DNA from: Thunnus maccoyii
Taxonomy: Eukaryota > Chordata > Actinopteri > Scombriformes > Scombridae
DNA length: 64,000 nucleotides
Assembly (NCBI RefSeq): GCF_910596095.1
Contig: NC_056538.1
Span: 14,767,501 to 14,831,500, forward strand
Reading direction: 5' to 3'
Shown: in pieces, positions 1 to 13,311 of the stretch
How positions within the stretch are numbered: position 1 is the stretch's first letter
How the letters are laid out: the number at the start of each line of letters is the position of its first letter
Made by a program: the position numbers and the translations under genes
The notes under the pieces: model-generated
What the model saw: the letters and a program-made list of their open reading frames with translations, nothing else
The model's database searches: none
What the model was told of the DNA's origin: nothing

Positions 1-598
1 ATCTATAGAGGGGAAACACGTTTAGAGATCAATAAGGAGATTTTTACAAACAACGATGAAGAGTTTCACATTACCTTGTTAGATACTGTGGTGATTCCTT
101 TCTGAAGAGATGATCTTACAAATCTGCAGTCTCTCTGGACACCTCTGACACACTTCTGACAACCAAATAAGTTTTTAGAAAACACACATATGTGTATGTG
201 TGTGTGTGCGCGCGCACATGTGTTTGTGTGTGAGTGGAGTGTGACTGAAAATAAGGTGGCCCCTAATGCAACTAAAATGTGAGAACTTGCCGTGGCTTAA
301 ATTAATATTTTTCTAAAGTCCAAAGTCTGCCTCACATATGTGTGTGTGTTTGTGTGTGTGTGTGTGTGGGTGGGTGACAATCTGATCGTTTTATTATGTC
401 TTAATGTGAGGGAGCTTTGTCTTATCTCAAGGTCTACCACACTCTTTCACAAGCACACACACACACTCACAGGTGTCTGTGTGTTTGTGCGTGTGTGTGT
501 GATAATCTGATCGTTTTATTATGTCTTAATGTGAGGGAGCTTTGTCTTATCTCAAGGTCTATCATACTCTTTCACATGCACGCACACGCATGCACACA

Positions 599-643
<45 letters not shown>

Positions 644-999
644 GCATGCAAATGGCAGTGTGACCTGGCCAGTGTGACAGTGTGGCCATAAGAAGAGTAA
701 AATGGTGCCAATTAAGATAAGTTTCTGCTGCATCTGTGTCGGTAATTTGAGCTGAAAAAAACATTACAAGCATGTTAAGGTGTAGCATCAGTGGTTAATT
801 TTTTTTGTTAGAGTGTAAATGTGCGTGTGTGTATTTAATGAGAGACTGAATTTACAAACCCTGTGTGTGCTAGGTCAGTATTACCTGCAAATATGGTATA
901 AATGGGTATAGTGTACATTTTATCACAAATGAGCCGATCTAGGAAATGGTATTAAGTGACATTTAAAGAACAGAGACTTTGGTTTTATTGTATTCCACA
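1..999. repeat. Microsatellite-rich non-coding stretch with a tandem duplication
   Basis: TG/CA runs lie at about 185-232, 339-371, 452-500 and 577-648. A segment starting at 376 is repeated almost exactly starting at 501 (period 125 bases), with each copy running into a CA tract. No gene is seen. The open frames across the CA tracts consist of alternating Thr/His or Val/Cys and are artefacts of the repeat. Confidence 0.85.
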
Positions 1000-1480
1000 T
1001 GTAGGAATCTACCATGTGGCGTGATCACTACCGTATTTACACTGATGTACAGTTTTTATGGGTACCAGCTCACGTAGGCATCCAAGGGAAAGTAGAGTTG
1101 GCAATACCAATGAGTAAGGCAGAAACCAAAGTTTTCATATGTGACAAAATTAAGATGTAATGGCAGACGTTATGGGATAAAGATATGTTTGTATCAGATC
1201 CAGCAAGAAGTTGGAGAGGGAAGGCCAAGTAGGAAAAGTAGGGAAAAAGAGTGTCTGATTAGTAGGATTAGACTGGGACACACTATACACCTCACTGGGA
1301 AGCATCCAAGCAGAACATGTGATCTGTGGTCTGCAATAAAATGGAGACTGTGGACCATGTCATTCTTCTCCGTCCTAAATATGCAAATGAAAGAAAGTTA
1401 TTACGGAATGAACTGAAGTGTTATAGGATTAAATACATGGACCTTAAAACAATCTTAGCTCTGGAAATTATGCTTTAAAG
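1000..1480 (+). mobile_element. Non-LTR retrotransposon relic, RNase H end
   Basis: Three short coding islands resemble the C-terminal RNase H region of non-LTR retrotransposons that carry RNase H (I/Nimb-like in fish). A VPAHVGIQGK-like patch at about 1062-1095 matches the usual pattern. RIRLGHT lies near 1263-1285 and GKHPSRTCD near 1299-1325, the latter a degenerate form of the GKH-C-C knuckle. The frame is interrupted and short, the upstream reverse transcriptase is missing, and no intact element remains. The clade is inferred. Confidence 0.6.
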
Positions 1481-1496
1481 CATGTCTTCACCTGTC

Positions 1497-1785
1497 TACA
1501 GTGGTTCTCAAACTTTTTCAAGTCAAGGAGCCCTAAACTGACACAAATTAGACCACAGACCCCAAGATTTTGTTCTGGAGGGCCCCCATCTGATGCTTTT
1601 AGGTGTTTAATTACAGAAAATGTATGAAACCCATGACCAAAATAGTCACACATTATGTTATTGTGTTACTTATGGATGGAAATATAGTGAAAATAGATTA
1701 TTTCCCTTTTTTTGGGGGACCCCATGGAACCCCCTCAAAGACCCCCTGGGGGTACCCGGGCACCACTTTGAGAACCACTATCTGC
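1497..1785. mobile_element. Small hAT-like non-autonomous element
   Basis: The left end reads CAGTGGTTCTCAAAC and the right end is its inverted counterpart TTTGAGAACCACT, a terminal repeat typical of hAT MITEs. The interior holds the C-rich 'ggggaccccatggaacccc' stretch. No coding capacity is seen, and no clear 8-bp target duplication could be found by eye. Confidence 0.65.
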
Positions 1786-1828
1786 AAAACTCAGGACTGA
1801 TAACGAGGATGTAAATACAATTCAACAC

Positions 1829-1983
1829 GACAATAGGTGGCGATAATGCGCCGCCCGGTTGCAATTCGCCATTAAAAGAAGACGAAGAAGAAGAAGACTC
1901 CGGAAATGTGTGCAGGTGAACACCAGCGGCTTCCGGTCACATATGTTTTGAATTTTTTTGAAAGCTAGAGCTTCACAGAAGCA
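1829..1983 (+). promoter_or_regulatory. anapc15: Putative anapc15 promoter and 5' untranslated exon
   Basis: A GC-rich patch with GGTGGCGATAATGCGCC and CGCCATTAAAAGAAG is followed by a purine run. Two ETS-type sites then follow, CCGGAAATG near 1900 and CTTCCGGTCAC near 1930. A consensus 5' splice site, CAG|GTACGT, lies at 1983/1984 and suggests a short non-coding first exon spliced to the coding exon near 2360. The start point of transcription is inferred. Confidence 0.45.
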
Positions 1984-2369
1984 GGTACGTACAAATCTTT
2001 AATTTCGCTGTGAATTACGGTTAAAAAATATCATATTACACAGCGTTATTATTTCCAAATGATTCACGGTAGCGTGAATGACACTTAAGAGTTTGTGCGT
2101 CATTAAAAAGGAAGAATTTGGTCTTTAATCGTGTGTTAACCCTCCATACCTCAAAATATCATCCCTCTTGTCGCCTTTTAAACAGTGTGTGTGTGTACTT
2201 CGCTTACAATAGCTCTAACAGATACCAATGGCTTCTTTTATTTACGTTAAAATGCATTTTAGCGTTTTGTTTTTGGGTTAAACCTGCACATAGTTACACT
2301 CCAGTCTGATCACAGGCGTGCTGATTGACAGTGTTTGTTGTTGTTGTTGTTGTCCCCCGTGTGACAGAC

Positions 2370-3760
<1,391 letters not shown>

Positions 3761-5437
3761 GAAAAAAGACTTTTTTAGCCTGGCACTGGGTTCCTACTCT
3801 GCACTTAAAACCTGACTGCTGGTCCCTCAGTGTGTGACACAAATATATTTTTTATTTGTGTAAACAGGAAAAGAATATAGTTGCTTGAACCATGATATTC
3901 TTCAGTGGGAGGTTGAGTAAATCCGGCACAGATGTCTAATTTTGAGCTGCAGTCTGCCTTGAAGGCTCGTGGACATCAGTGGACGCTGCTTAGAGTGTTG
4001 CTACCTGGTCACATGCAGAGAATGGGTGTGAAAATACTGTGTGCATGCCTGTGCACGTCATGTTTTTGTCATTTTCTTTTGCAGTTCCCCCTGCTCTAAA
4101 ATCCACACACGCACACACATGTCAGCCCAATGAACCTTGACCATGTCATATTATCAGTCATGTGCCACCTCTCCGAGAGTCTCCAAACAGCTGACTGAGC
4201 ATAAACAATTTGTCAGTCAGCTAAATAATTTGTTACTTATGAAGGAGACGTACAGAGACTTCACCATATAGTAACTTCCTTAATCCAACTCTGACATTTT
4301 TTAGACAACTGTGTGTGTTAAACGTTAATATTTTGTTACAGATATCACATCTTCAGTGGAATTTTCATGAAATTTTTCTGAAATAGTATTATGTTCATAC
4401 AAAAAATGTTTGTCAGTGAAACATATTTTAATAGTTTTTTTTAAACTTTTGAATTTGATAAAGCAGTCAGAATGTTAATTAAAACAGGAATTCACACAGT
4501 GTCCATCAATATTATGTGGTGTCTGTCCTAGATTTGCTTACCAAGGCTGTGACTCTTTGTATTTAAATGAACGGATGCCTTGACTATTTGTATTAAATTA
4601 ACTCATTTTGATTAAATCTGGGTTTCATCTTTCTACTCTACTTTTTTTTTTTTTGGTTTTCTACATAATGTCATAGTATTGAAGAACACAGGCTGTTGTA
4701 ATGTTTAGTGAGATAAATTAAAGAACAGTGCTGATAAATGGTATGAATCAGAATTTGGGTGGCAGCGATGTCAATTCAATCAGTGACAATTAAGAATTAA
4801 TGAAATTTAACACTTAGCTGAATGTCAGCAAAGACTTTACTCAAGTAAAGGTTAAATTTTCCTCCTGAAATGAAGTAATATCAAACTTGTGCACAAAGGA
4901 CTTTTGTAACTCAGTAATAATGACATGACCTTGAGTGTAGTTTTGCATAAAATATTTATTATTGAATTTGCTCTTTTGCGTTTTTTTTTTCTTTCTACAT
5001 ATTTGCCATTATTAAATAGCAGACAGTGGCAAGTGACTGGAAACATGGGGGAGAGTGAGAGGGGTGACGTGTGATAATGGTCCCCAACTGAAATTAATCA
5101 ATTGTGTCTCTGTAGTAACTAGGTTACTAAATGGTTACATGACGATTTCTTTTCCTGGTTTTTGTTTAAACCAGGAGGGGGTGCTGGTAGTGAGGTATTG
5201 CAGAGTTTGTGGAAGATGTTTACACGGCACCTTCAGTTGAGATATTACAGATCTGTGAAAGACTAGATACCTCAGTTATGAATTGAATGTAACAGTTTGG
5301 AAGAATTTACAGTTCTCTTCTCCATCACAGTTATTCTAAAAAATGTTTTTTAACGTGGGACATATCATCATCAAATCAACCCCTGCCACTCTTAAATGAT
5401 GTCTATAACGTTTGACATCTGTCCCAGTCTGTGTAGT
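3761..5437. other. anapc15 3' UTR and convergent intergenic region
   Basis: AT-rich sequence holds the 3' ends of the convergent anapc15 and tomt. Several ATTAAA-like signals lie around 4585-4615. Poly-T tracts occur near 4642 and 4981. No further gene is seen. Confidence 0.6.
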
Positions 5438-7396
5438 CTACTTGATTCCCTGGTGCACCAGCTCTGCCATCCCATCCCTGATGCCCTTGCTGTACTCCAG
5501 TGTGGCCCGGTGGATCTTCCACTCATACAGGCCACTCTTGCGGAGGTATCTGAGGAATTTTGGAGCCCCAGGAAACAGCACGTTGTCGGCCACGATCATG
5601 GATCCTTTGCCTAGCAGACCACAGCCCTCCAGCATCTTTAAATCAAACAGAGGCAGTATCAAGAAGGTGAAGGTGAAGGAGTTAACGCTGGGATTGATCA
5701 CAGCAGTAAATTACTGGTTTATTTAGGTCAAATTTGAGCACAATTTGAGGTGACTTTACATTACTAATTTACTTTGACAGTATCTGATAGCTCTCATAAC
5801 TACCTAAATATCAAAAAGATTCACAAAGAAATGAGTTCATACTGTAAAATCAAGGCAACGTGTACTTCAAGCAACCCGTCCTTCAATTGAAAGAATCAGT
5901 AGACAGACTTATTTAGATTTAGAGTAATTTTTGTTCCCAGTCAGTGGCACATATGTAGACTTGAAAGAGTATCAACATATAATAATAATAATAATAAATA
6001 TATTTTTAGCTTGCTTCTATGGAAGATGAGTGGTGATTTTGCAACACCAGGATATATAATATGTCGGGAAAATACTTGAGAAATATAAAGCAATATATAT
6101 TTAGTAGTATTGTAGTCACATGCGCAGCAACACAGCAGTTGGCAACATTGAAGGCAGTGAAATTTGGCTTCTACAAGCTTTAGTTCCAATTACAGTGTGA
6201 AATAAATATTTAGAATACTAAAAAAATAAAAAATAAAAAGGAGAAGAGAAAGATAAAAGAGACAAAATAAAAAACAAATAAAAGAGACAAATATACATTA
6301 TACATTTACGTATATGCCTTGCACATCAGTGTTCAAGTGAAGTGTTGCACATAAGTGATAAATACTTCTGATACGAATATAAATATTGCCTAGCAGGGAA
6401 AAGAGAGAGAGAGTGTGTGTGTGTCTCTGTGTGTGTGTATGTGATGTCCCAGAGTACAACAGTCCGATGGCTTGCGGATAGAAGCGGTCTTTGACCCTGA
6501 TGGATCTGGCTCTGATGCTTCTATACTGCTTGCCTGATGAATTTTTATGAATGTGAAAATGTTCTTTCTTATGATTTATTCTACCCACCTGCAGATCTGG
6601 AAGGTAGCATTTCTTCCAGTGGTCCATGAAGACAAAATCCAGCCTCTCCAAACCAAAGTCAGACCGCAGCTGAGGGATCACTTCATCTGATGGATTCACA
6701 ATCAGTTCCACCTGGAAGACAAACACAATCAGCTCCACCTGGAGGAAAATAGATGTTTGCAAGCATAGTTTATATGCACATGCATGTTACAGGTTTCAGG
6801 TGTGTGTGTGGTTGGGGGGGCTGTGCAGCATCTCACCGTGTCATCATCAAACCCTGCCAGGCGGATGATTTTCTCAGCAATGGCAGCATTCCTCTGGTCC
6901 ATCTCAATGCTGTAGATCCTGGCACCCAGGGGAAGAGCCCGGGCGATCCGCACGGTGCTGTACCCACAGTGGGCACCCAGCTCAAGCACTGTCAGAGGAC
7001 TCTGCTCCATCAGCAGCCGGTCCAGGATCTGCCCTACACACAGAGGAACCAGACACAAAAACATACATGTTCTGTATGGATTTTAAGTCATAAATCTGAT
7101 AAACAGGTCTTTTTTTTGTGACTTTTCTGCTCACCTTTTTTAGGCCCAATGTTGCTGATGTATTCCACCTTGCTGCACCACATATCAAAGGCGTCCAGGA
7201 TGCTGTCAGGGTCTCCAGGGGTGGCATGGGTGAGAACATACTGGTAGGCTCGCTCCTCCCGGGTCAGACCGGTGACACAATCCTTCCATATCCTCACCAG
7301 CACCGCCCGGTAGAACAGCACAAAGTAGTAGCGGTACCTGATAATCAGTGTCAGCAGGAGGGGGACGAAAGCCAGGGCGATAGCAGGGGACACCAT
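5438..7396 (-). CDS. tomt: Transmembrane O-methyltransferase (TOMT / COMT2)
   Basis: Coding exons on the minus strand are 7396-7135, 7033-6837, 6711-6589 and 5635-5438, joining in frame to 259 residues. The start [10 protein letters not shown] is the TOMT N-terminus and leads a membrane anchor (about residues 4-20) before a catechol-O-methyltransferase fold. SAM-binding [10 protein letters not shown] is at about 105-114, IEMDQRNAA at 130-138, and Mg-site-like [10 protein letters not shown] at 182-191 plus [10 protein letters not shown] at 210-219. In vertebrates TOMT is needed for TMC1/2 trafficking and mechanotransduction in hair cells. The exon 3 acceptor is duplicated 27 nt upstream (see findings). 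In primates this gene is fused to LRRC51 as LRTOMT; here it is separate. Confidence 0.94.
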
Positions 7397-8671
7397 CTTA
7401 GCTCGCACAGAGAAAAACACACACCCAGGTAGATTCATTAATCATTTATACTCATTTACAGGTATGCTCAAAAAGAGAGTGTTAACAAAGTGGATGCAGT
7501 GTCCTCATGTGCCCCTTCAAAACTTCAGAACCACATTCACATGAATGTGGCACCAGAAATTCACTGAAGGATTTCAGTGCTTCTGTCTCCCTGCTCTCTG
7601 CCTTTATATTCATAGATTATGGTGACATTGGCTGACTGTATTTTAAATCTAACTGTGCTTCCCTGCAGAGTAGAAAGCAACACATTCAGTCTGGTTTGAA
7701 ACTGGAATTTTAGATCATTTAGATGAGAAAGTAATATGAAGATAAAGGTCTCAGTATACAACTGCTTACTGAAGTCTTGCTATCAGAAACATGGTTCTAC
7801 CTTATTTTTAACTATATTTTTATGTTTTTATGATGAGACATTCTGTCATATACAGCACAAGTAGGATGTTTTTATACAATAATCACACTGTCGTTTTGTC
7901 CACTGATATTGAATCAATAAATCTGAGGATCATCGAGGTGCAGCAAGATCCTCAGTGCTGAGAGCTGTTATTTAGTCCCAAACTGTGCTTCAACTCTACG
8001 TTAGTGCTGCAAGATCTTACACACATATTTCCGTCCTGTACTGAAGGTGCCAAAAGGTTTGTACTAATAGAGAATCAATCAACAGGGTTTACAATGCAAT
8101 AAGATCATTAGTCATTTCAGATGAAAATAATCAGTAAGCAAAGTTTATCAATGTTTTAAGAGGCAAATTCTTCATTCCCACAACTGTGACTCCACTGTTC
8201 TTTATGTGGTATCAAGTCTGCTTAGGTCTGACTTTTTAGACTGTTTCACAAATTAAATGATCACAGCTGTAAAACTACAGGAATATCCCTCACAACTGTA
8301 ATTAATTGAAAAAAGAAGAATATTCATCATTGTAAAACATGTTAAGAGGACAATTGGCTAGAAAGACCAAACAATAGTGACAGTTTTAACTGAATCATCT
8401 AAATTTCAGGTCAGTAAAACACATTTTGAAACTGATGCTCTCCAAACTTTTAATCATGCAAGATGAGATCTACATAAAAACAAGCTTTCATGCTTTTAGT
8501 CCTGTAGTATATGTGACAGGCAATGCTGTAGCTATCTAGTTGTTTCTGCTGCCTCATGTAACTGTAGACTCAACAGGCTTTCTGCTCCACATAGAGCAGA
8601 TGACTTAGCAAAATATTTGCATCAGAATTACATCTCTCTTCCTCTTCAATGAAAAACACACACATACTCAC

Positions 8672-8800
8672 CTGTTTTCTGAAATGTTTGGCGAGGGCAG
8701 AGCAGCTGCGCAGACAATAACGAAGATGAAAGTGGAACTTCAGCTTAGACAAGCGTAGAAAAACGGAGGTGTGTGTGTCTGACAGTGAAGGTAAGAGACC
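8672..8800 (-). other. tomt: Candidate tomt 5' untranslated exon
   Basis: On the minus strand a consensus 5' splice site, CAG|GTGAGT, falls at 8672/8671, upstream of the tomt coding exons and with no coding potential of its own. The 5' boundary is arbitrary. About 1.3 kb of AT-rich intron without other features separates it from the start codon. Confidence 0.4.
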
Positions 8801-10206
8801 CGGGGGTATGAATTATTTATGCATCATGTGCATGTATGTGTCCTTTAATCATTTACATTCAACAGGCTCTAACATAGCAATATAACCTAAAAGTCTATTG
8901 CTGTCAAACAATGATTTTTGTCACTTTTGATCAGACACACTTACAACATTGCCAAGACAGAGTGAGCCAAAGGGAATATCAAGTTTACATCAACAGGTGT
9001 GTGTGTGTCTGTATGGAGTCTAGTTTCTCTCTTTACTGAGTCATGATAGAAAGTTCAAGAAAAACACAAACACTACAAAGCAAGACAAGCTTATTTATGT
9101 TATAATATAATGTGTCAATACAAAAAAATACACTCTTCTCAAGAGTTTTCAAATCAACAAATTAAAGCAAATATTTAAAAGTGTTCAGTAGGTACAAATA
9201 CATTTAATAAAATGCAAAAATCTGAAAATTTGTGTATTAATGGTTTTCAGATAAATATAAATGATTTATAGCTGCATCACTTTTTCTTTCAGTGCTTCTT
9301 TTTTCATCTGATTTGTTACTTGAGATTATAGCATCCAAACATGCTCATTTTTCTCATCACTTCACATGAGAGTTTTCACACATCAGAGTACTGAGACTAT
9401 AGCTGCTATGAAATAAAATGACAAAGGGTGTGCTGTATATATCAAGATATTACTCATATACAGTGACAGGATAGGGACTATAAGGAAATATTTTATTGTT
9501 AAAGGAATAACAATTCCATGGCTGTTTATAGAAGTCAGGATAACCTCCTTTTTACCCCTAATATTTAAAACTGAAATCAGTAAAAAAAAAAAACCCACAA
9601 CTAATTATCTACTCTTGCTGATAATTTTCTAAGGATTACATTTTGTCTCTTCTATATACACAAATGTACACAAAAATACATGAAAATACACAAATATTGC
9701 CCCAGTTGGAATGATATCAACCTTTGCAGACCATGAGTAGTAATAAAGATTTGGCAGATTGTGTTGCTTGTGCATCTGAAATGTTGGTGCCAATGGTGAA
9801 GAATGGTAAGGTAATCATGAAGTAATGATGCCGTTTTAGTCACAAGTATGATGCACCACTTAACACAAAATTTGTTCTTGATTGTGTGCCATTTAACACC
9901 TTTTTCAGAGTTAATCATTCATTAAGAAAATTGCCAGTATGCAGATTCACAGGAACCAATCTTCAAACGCTGCTTCATTAACATAGTATTTAGAGACTAT
10001 TTGTTAGCGGTTCATTAATTAGCAGTTAGCTTCTGGTTTGTTCCTTACTCATTTTTTGTTGACTACTCCAAATGTTGTGTACGTTATTGTAAAGTGTTGC
10101 TACTAGCACATCAGAGTTACAGCTTGTGTATGATCACAAGGTACTCAATAACACTGATGGGGCAGGAGGGGTTGTGGTACTGACACTGTAGTACAACACT
10201 GCCTGT
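8801..10206. other. Intergenic region, no gene seen
   Basis: AT-rich sequence between the tomt 5' exon and the 3' end of sfrp2l. Only a short TG run near 8998 and an A run near 9585 stand out. Confidence 0.6.
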
Positions 10207-12775
10207 CTACAGCTCTGGGCAGGGCTGTTTAAGGAGCGCCCTGATGAACTTCTTCAGCTCTTTGTCCTCTCTGCTCCACCTCACCAGCCGAGTCAACACC
10301 AGCCTTCCCTCCTCAGCCTGAGCCAGGGCCAGGTACCATCCACCCTGCGCACCATTCCCCTCCTTCCCTCCTCCTTTCAGTTGTCCCTTATCCATCCGTT
10401 CCTCCTCTAACCCTCTGTCTTCGTTTGTGTCCACAGAGTCCAAGCCCGGACACGTACAGGTGCCTCCTTCCTGCAGCCACAAAGCACTGTGGGCCATCGC
10501 GCCTCCAACCCCTTCTGCCCTCTCTGCACCTCCCCCTGCCCACCTCAGGATGCGGCTTCGGGCCAGAGGCACCAGCTGACGGTCCCCTCCCACCGTCGAC
10601 ACGCTGCCCAGACGCATCTTAAATGCTGCCACAGAGAGAGACAAACGTGTCATTTCACACACATTGTAAAACAACCCATATATATGATTAGATCATCTAT
10701 TATGTGACCAGTTGTATGAGTAATAATACAGTAAGTTGTTTTCTGCTCAGAAAGAAAAGAAAAAAGGATGTATTTCGTGGCCCACATTGTTCTCACCATA
10801 TGGACTGTGGCAGAAGTTGTCCTGAATGTCGGTCTCTCCCTCAGCAGCCAGACTACAGGCATCACAGATAACGCTCCCTGAGTATTGAAAGGAGAGCAGA
10901 TTAGATGACTGTCTGTGTCTGCAGTGAGGTGATGGGGGTAGTCTAGGTGTGATGGTGTAAAAGAAATCATAAAGGTGGTGGCACTGGTGTCTTTAAGCAG
11001 AAACTCTGTGATCAAGTCATGCAAAACTTTAAGATAAGACTTTATTTATCCAGAGAAGGAAAAGTTATTTGTTAAAGCAGCACAAGAATCAGACCAAATT
11101 GATGGATAAGAACAGTTAAAAATGAAATAAATCTATCAAAATCATAAAATAAAGAAATGACAATCAAAAACTATAAGCATTGTATACATTACAATACCTT
11201 AGGCCAGATGTTCCCAACTCTTTTGGCTTGTGACCCCCCAAAATAAAGTAGTCTACTTGCGATTACTTATCACAGGTTGCATATGTCTATGAGTTGTGAG
11301 CATTTCCACCATCTAAATATTTCAAACAACCAACACACCCACTGGAAGGGTCCACCCAACCCAGGATGGGAACCATCATCTTAGGCCACATGGATGATTC
11401 ATACATTGTACAGATAACTATGCAATTATATACTAATGATTCATGCACTCTGAAAGTGAGGTAGGTGAGGTAGTATTGTAACTGCTACAAGGTTGTATTC
11501 AAGAATTAACAGATATCTATATGTGCTTGGATCGTTTACTTAGTTTAAAGTACCAGTACAACAATCTAAAAGAGCAATCCAAGCGATTACAAGATAAATC
11601 AGGGGAACCTCTTTGGGCCTTGAACAGCAATTTAAATGAGACAGTTTGAGATGTTTAGAGGGGAAATCTGTCTTTGGTGGAACTGCTGACAAGTCTGAAA
11701 CAAGGGACCAAACTACACACTGCTTTTTTGTAAGGGGTCACAAGCCCAAATTGTTAGGAACCACTGATCTTTTACAAACTATTTTATACACTTATGTTTT
11801 TTTAATGGATAATGATCATCTGAAAGCTGTCAGATGAGTGTAGTGTAAAGTAAAAAGTGTATACTTTCCTCTGAAAGGTAGTGGAGTTGCAAGTAGCACA
11901 AAATGTAAATATTCAAGACAAGTAAAGTAGCCACAAGTACGTCAAAAGTATATCTAGAAGTGCCGAGTAAAAGGCAACTGGACTTCTTTAATGATGTGAA
12001 TAAGCCTCATGGGATCCTTTGGCTTCTTCATATCACTGAAGAACTGATATATTTATGTTGTGGTCTTTTAACTCTTAATATAAATAATGTTACTTTTTAA
12101 AAAGTAAAAAAAAAGTTGTTTTGTGGTGACAATGTTGATTGAAAATGTAGTTGACAGTTTACCTGTACCAAGCGGAAATTAAACTAGTTGTATTTGACAT
12201 GTAACTGAGGAGTAAAAGCTGCCGAACTGTCACAGATGCGTCCACTGACCTTTCAGCGCCTCCTCGTGTTTGACCTCCTCCGCTGTGCGCCCCTCTTGCG
12301 CTCCGGTCGCGGGGATACAGAGCTCGGTTCCGCGCGGGAACCGGGTGCAGTTAAACATCTCCGGCCAGGGGAAGCCGAACGCGCTCATCACGGGAACGCA
12401 GCCGTCCCGCACGGCCTCGCACAGACTCCTGCAGGGGCTGACCGGCCCGCTGAGCTCCGGCAGGCACACCGGGGCGAACAACGAGCATAGGAACTTCTTG
12501 GTGTCCCGGTGGCACAGCTTGGAGATCAGGGGCAGCCAGGCCGCCGACTGCTGCTGGGCCTCCCTCAGTGAATCATGGCCGAGCAAGTTGGGGACCCGCA
12601 TGTGCCGGTAGCCGATCCCGTGGCACAGAGACAGGGTGCTAGGGATGGGTTTACACACCGAGCGGACCGAGGAGCTGAACCCGAGCGACGGCGGTCCCAG
12701 CTGGGAAGGAGCCCCGGCGTCAGAAGCACGAGAAGCTCCAGACAGTAAAATTAAGATGAACATAGACTCAAACAT
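10207..12775 (-). CDS. sfrp2l: Secreted frizzled-related protein, sFRP2-like
   Basis: Exons 12775-12250, 10877-10797 and 10625-10207 join in phase to 341 residues. The ATG at 12775 is the first in frame and leads a hydrophobic signal peptide (residues 1-17). A frizzled cysteine-rich domain follows with ten cysteines (41, 51, 88, 97, 104, 115, 119, 126, 143, 153), including CHGIGY, FLCSLFAPVC and GFPWPEM. A netrin-like domain has six cysteines (180, 183, 198, 259, 261, 338). CKPIP, DTKKFLC and VMSAFGFPWPE are closest to sFRP2 within the family, so a fish sfrp2-like paralogue is favoured over sizzled or sfrp1/5, though this needs a tree. sFRPs are secreted proteins that bind Wnts through the CRD. 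Between residues 270 and 296 the netrin domain carries a Gly/Glu/Lys-rich low-complexity insertion. Confidence 0.87.
11215..11775. mobile_element. hAT-like repeat fragments in sfrp2l intron 1
   Basis: CCAGATGTTCCCAACTC at about 11213 and the divergent inverted partners GGGAACCATCATCTTAGG (about 11367) and AGGAACCACTGATC (about 11756) resemble ends of hAT-derived elements. The adjoining GTGACCCCCCAAAA is also characteristic. The arrangement looks like two overlapping or nested decayed copies. Boundaries are approximate and nothing is coded. Confidence 0.45.
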
Positions 12776-12849
12776 TGTTGTTTTTTGTTCCAACAAGAAC
12801 AAAGTGAAGTCCTCAGAGTTGCTACCCTTCTGCCTGGACTCGCCCGGCT

Positions 12850-13311
12850 TCTAGGTGTAAACAAAGAGGTGTGGAGGAAACGGGGGGTAAATGAGAGGGA
12901 AGGCGCCTCCCAGTCATCGTCCCACCCCATCAATCAGACAAGCTGCCTCCACTGAAACTGTCTGGAAGCTGGAGACACAGAACTGAAAAACATTAAACTG
13001 ACTGTAGCCTATAGTTTAAAGACAGACTGTAGATGTATTTGTTTTTAGAGGCATCTTCAAATTGATCAACTTGTTTAGATTAGGAAATAGTCACTTTGGA
13101 AATGGGTTTAAAATCTGGTTTACTGTGCAGCGTGGGTAATATTTTGATTTAGGTTAGGCTTGTAGAAATGCCTTTAAAATGAACTACTGGGTTTTTGAAA
13201 GATTGTCAGTGATTTATCTTTGAGAAACACAGACTCTTAGCTCCTGGGGCTAATAGCGATAAGTTTACTGTTATAATAATATTCTCCTGTTAATCAAGGC
13301 CAAAAAGTTAC
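12850..13311. other. sfrp2l upstream region
   Basis: This region lies immediately 5' of sfrp2l on the minus strand. It begins GC-rich (12840-12960), consistent with a promoter, then becomes AT-rich. No gene is seen. Confidence 0.5.

Noticed and set aside
552-788. Val/Cys-repeat open frame on the minus strand
   Set aside because: It is translation of a CA microsatellite.
12270-12611. Plus-strand frames over the sfrp2l first exon
   Set aside because: They are shadows of the GC-rich frizzled domain exon on the other strand; no signal or family pattern.
12776-12802. Upstream start for sfrp2l
   Set aside because: The codon at 12802 is TTG, not ATG. The first ATG (12775) directly leads the signal peptide.
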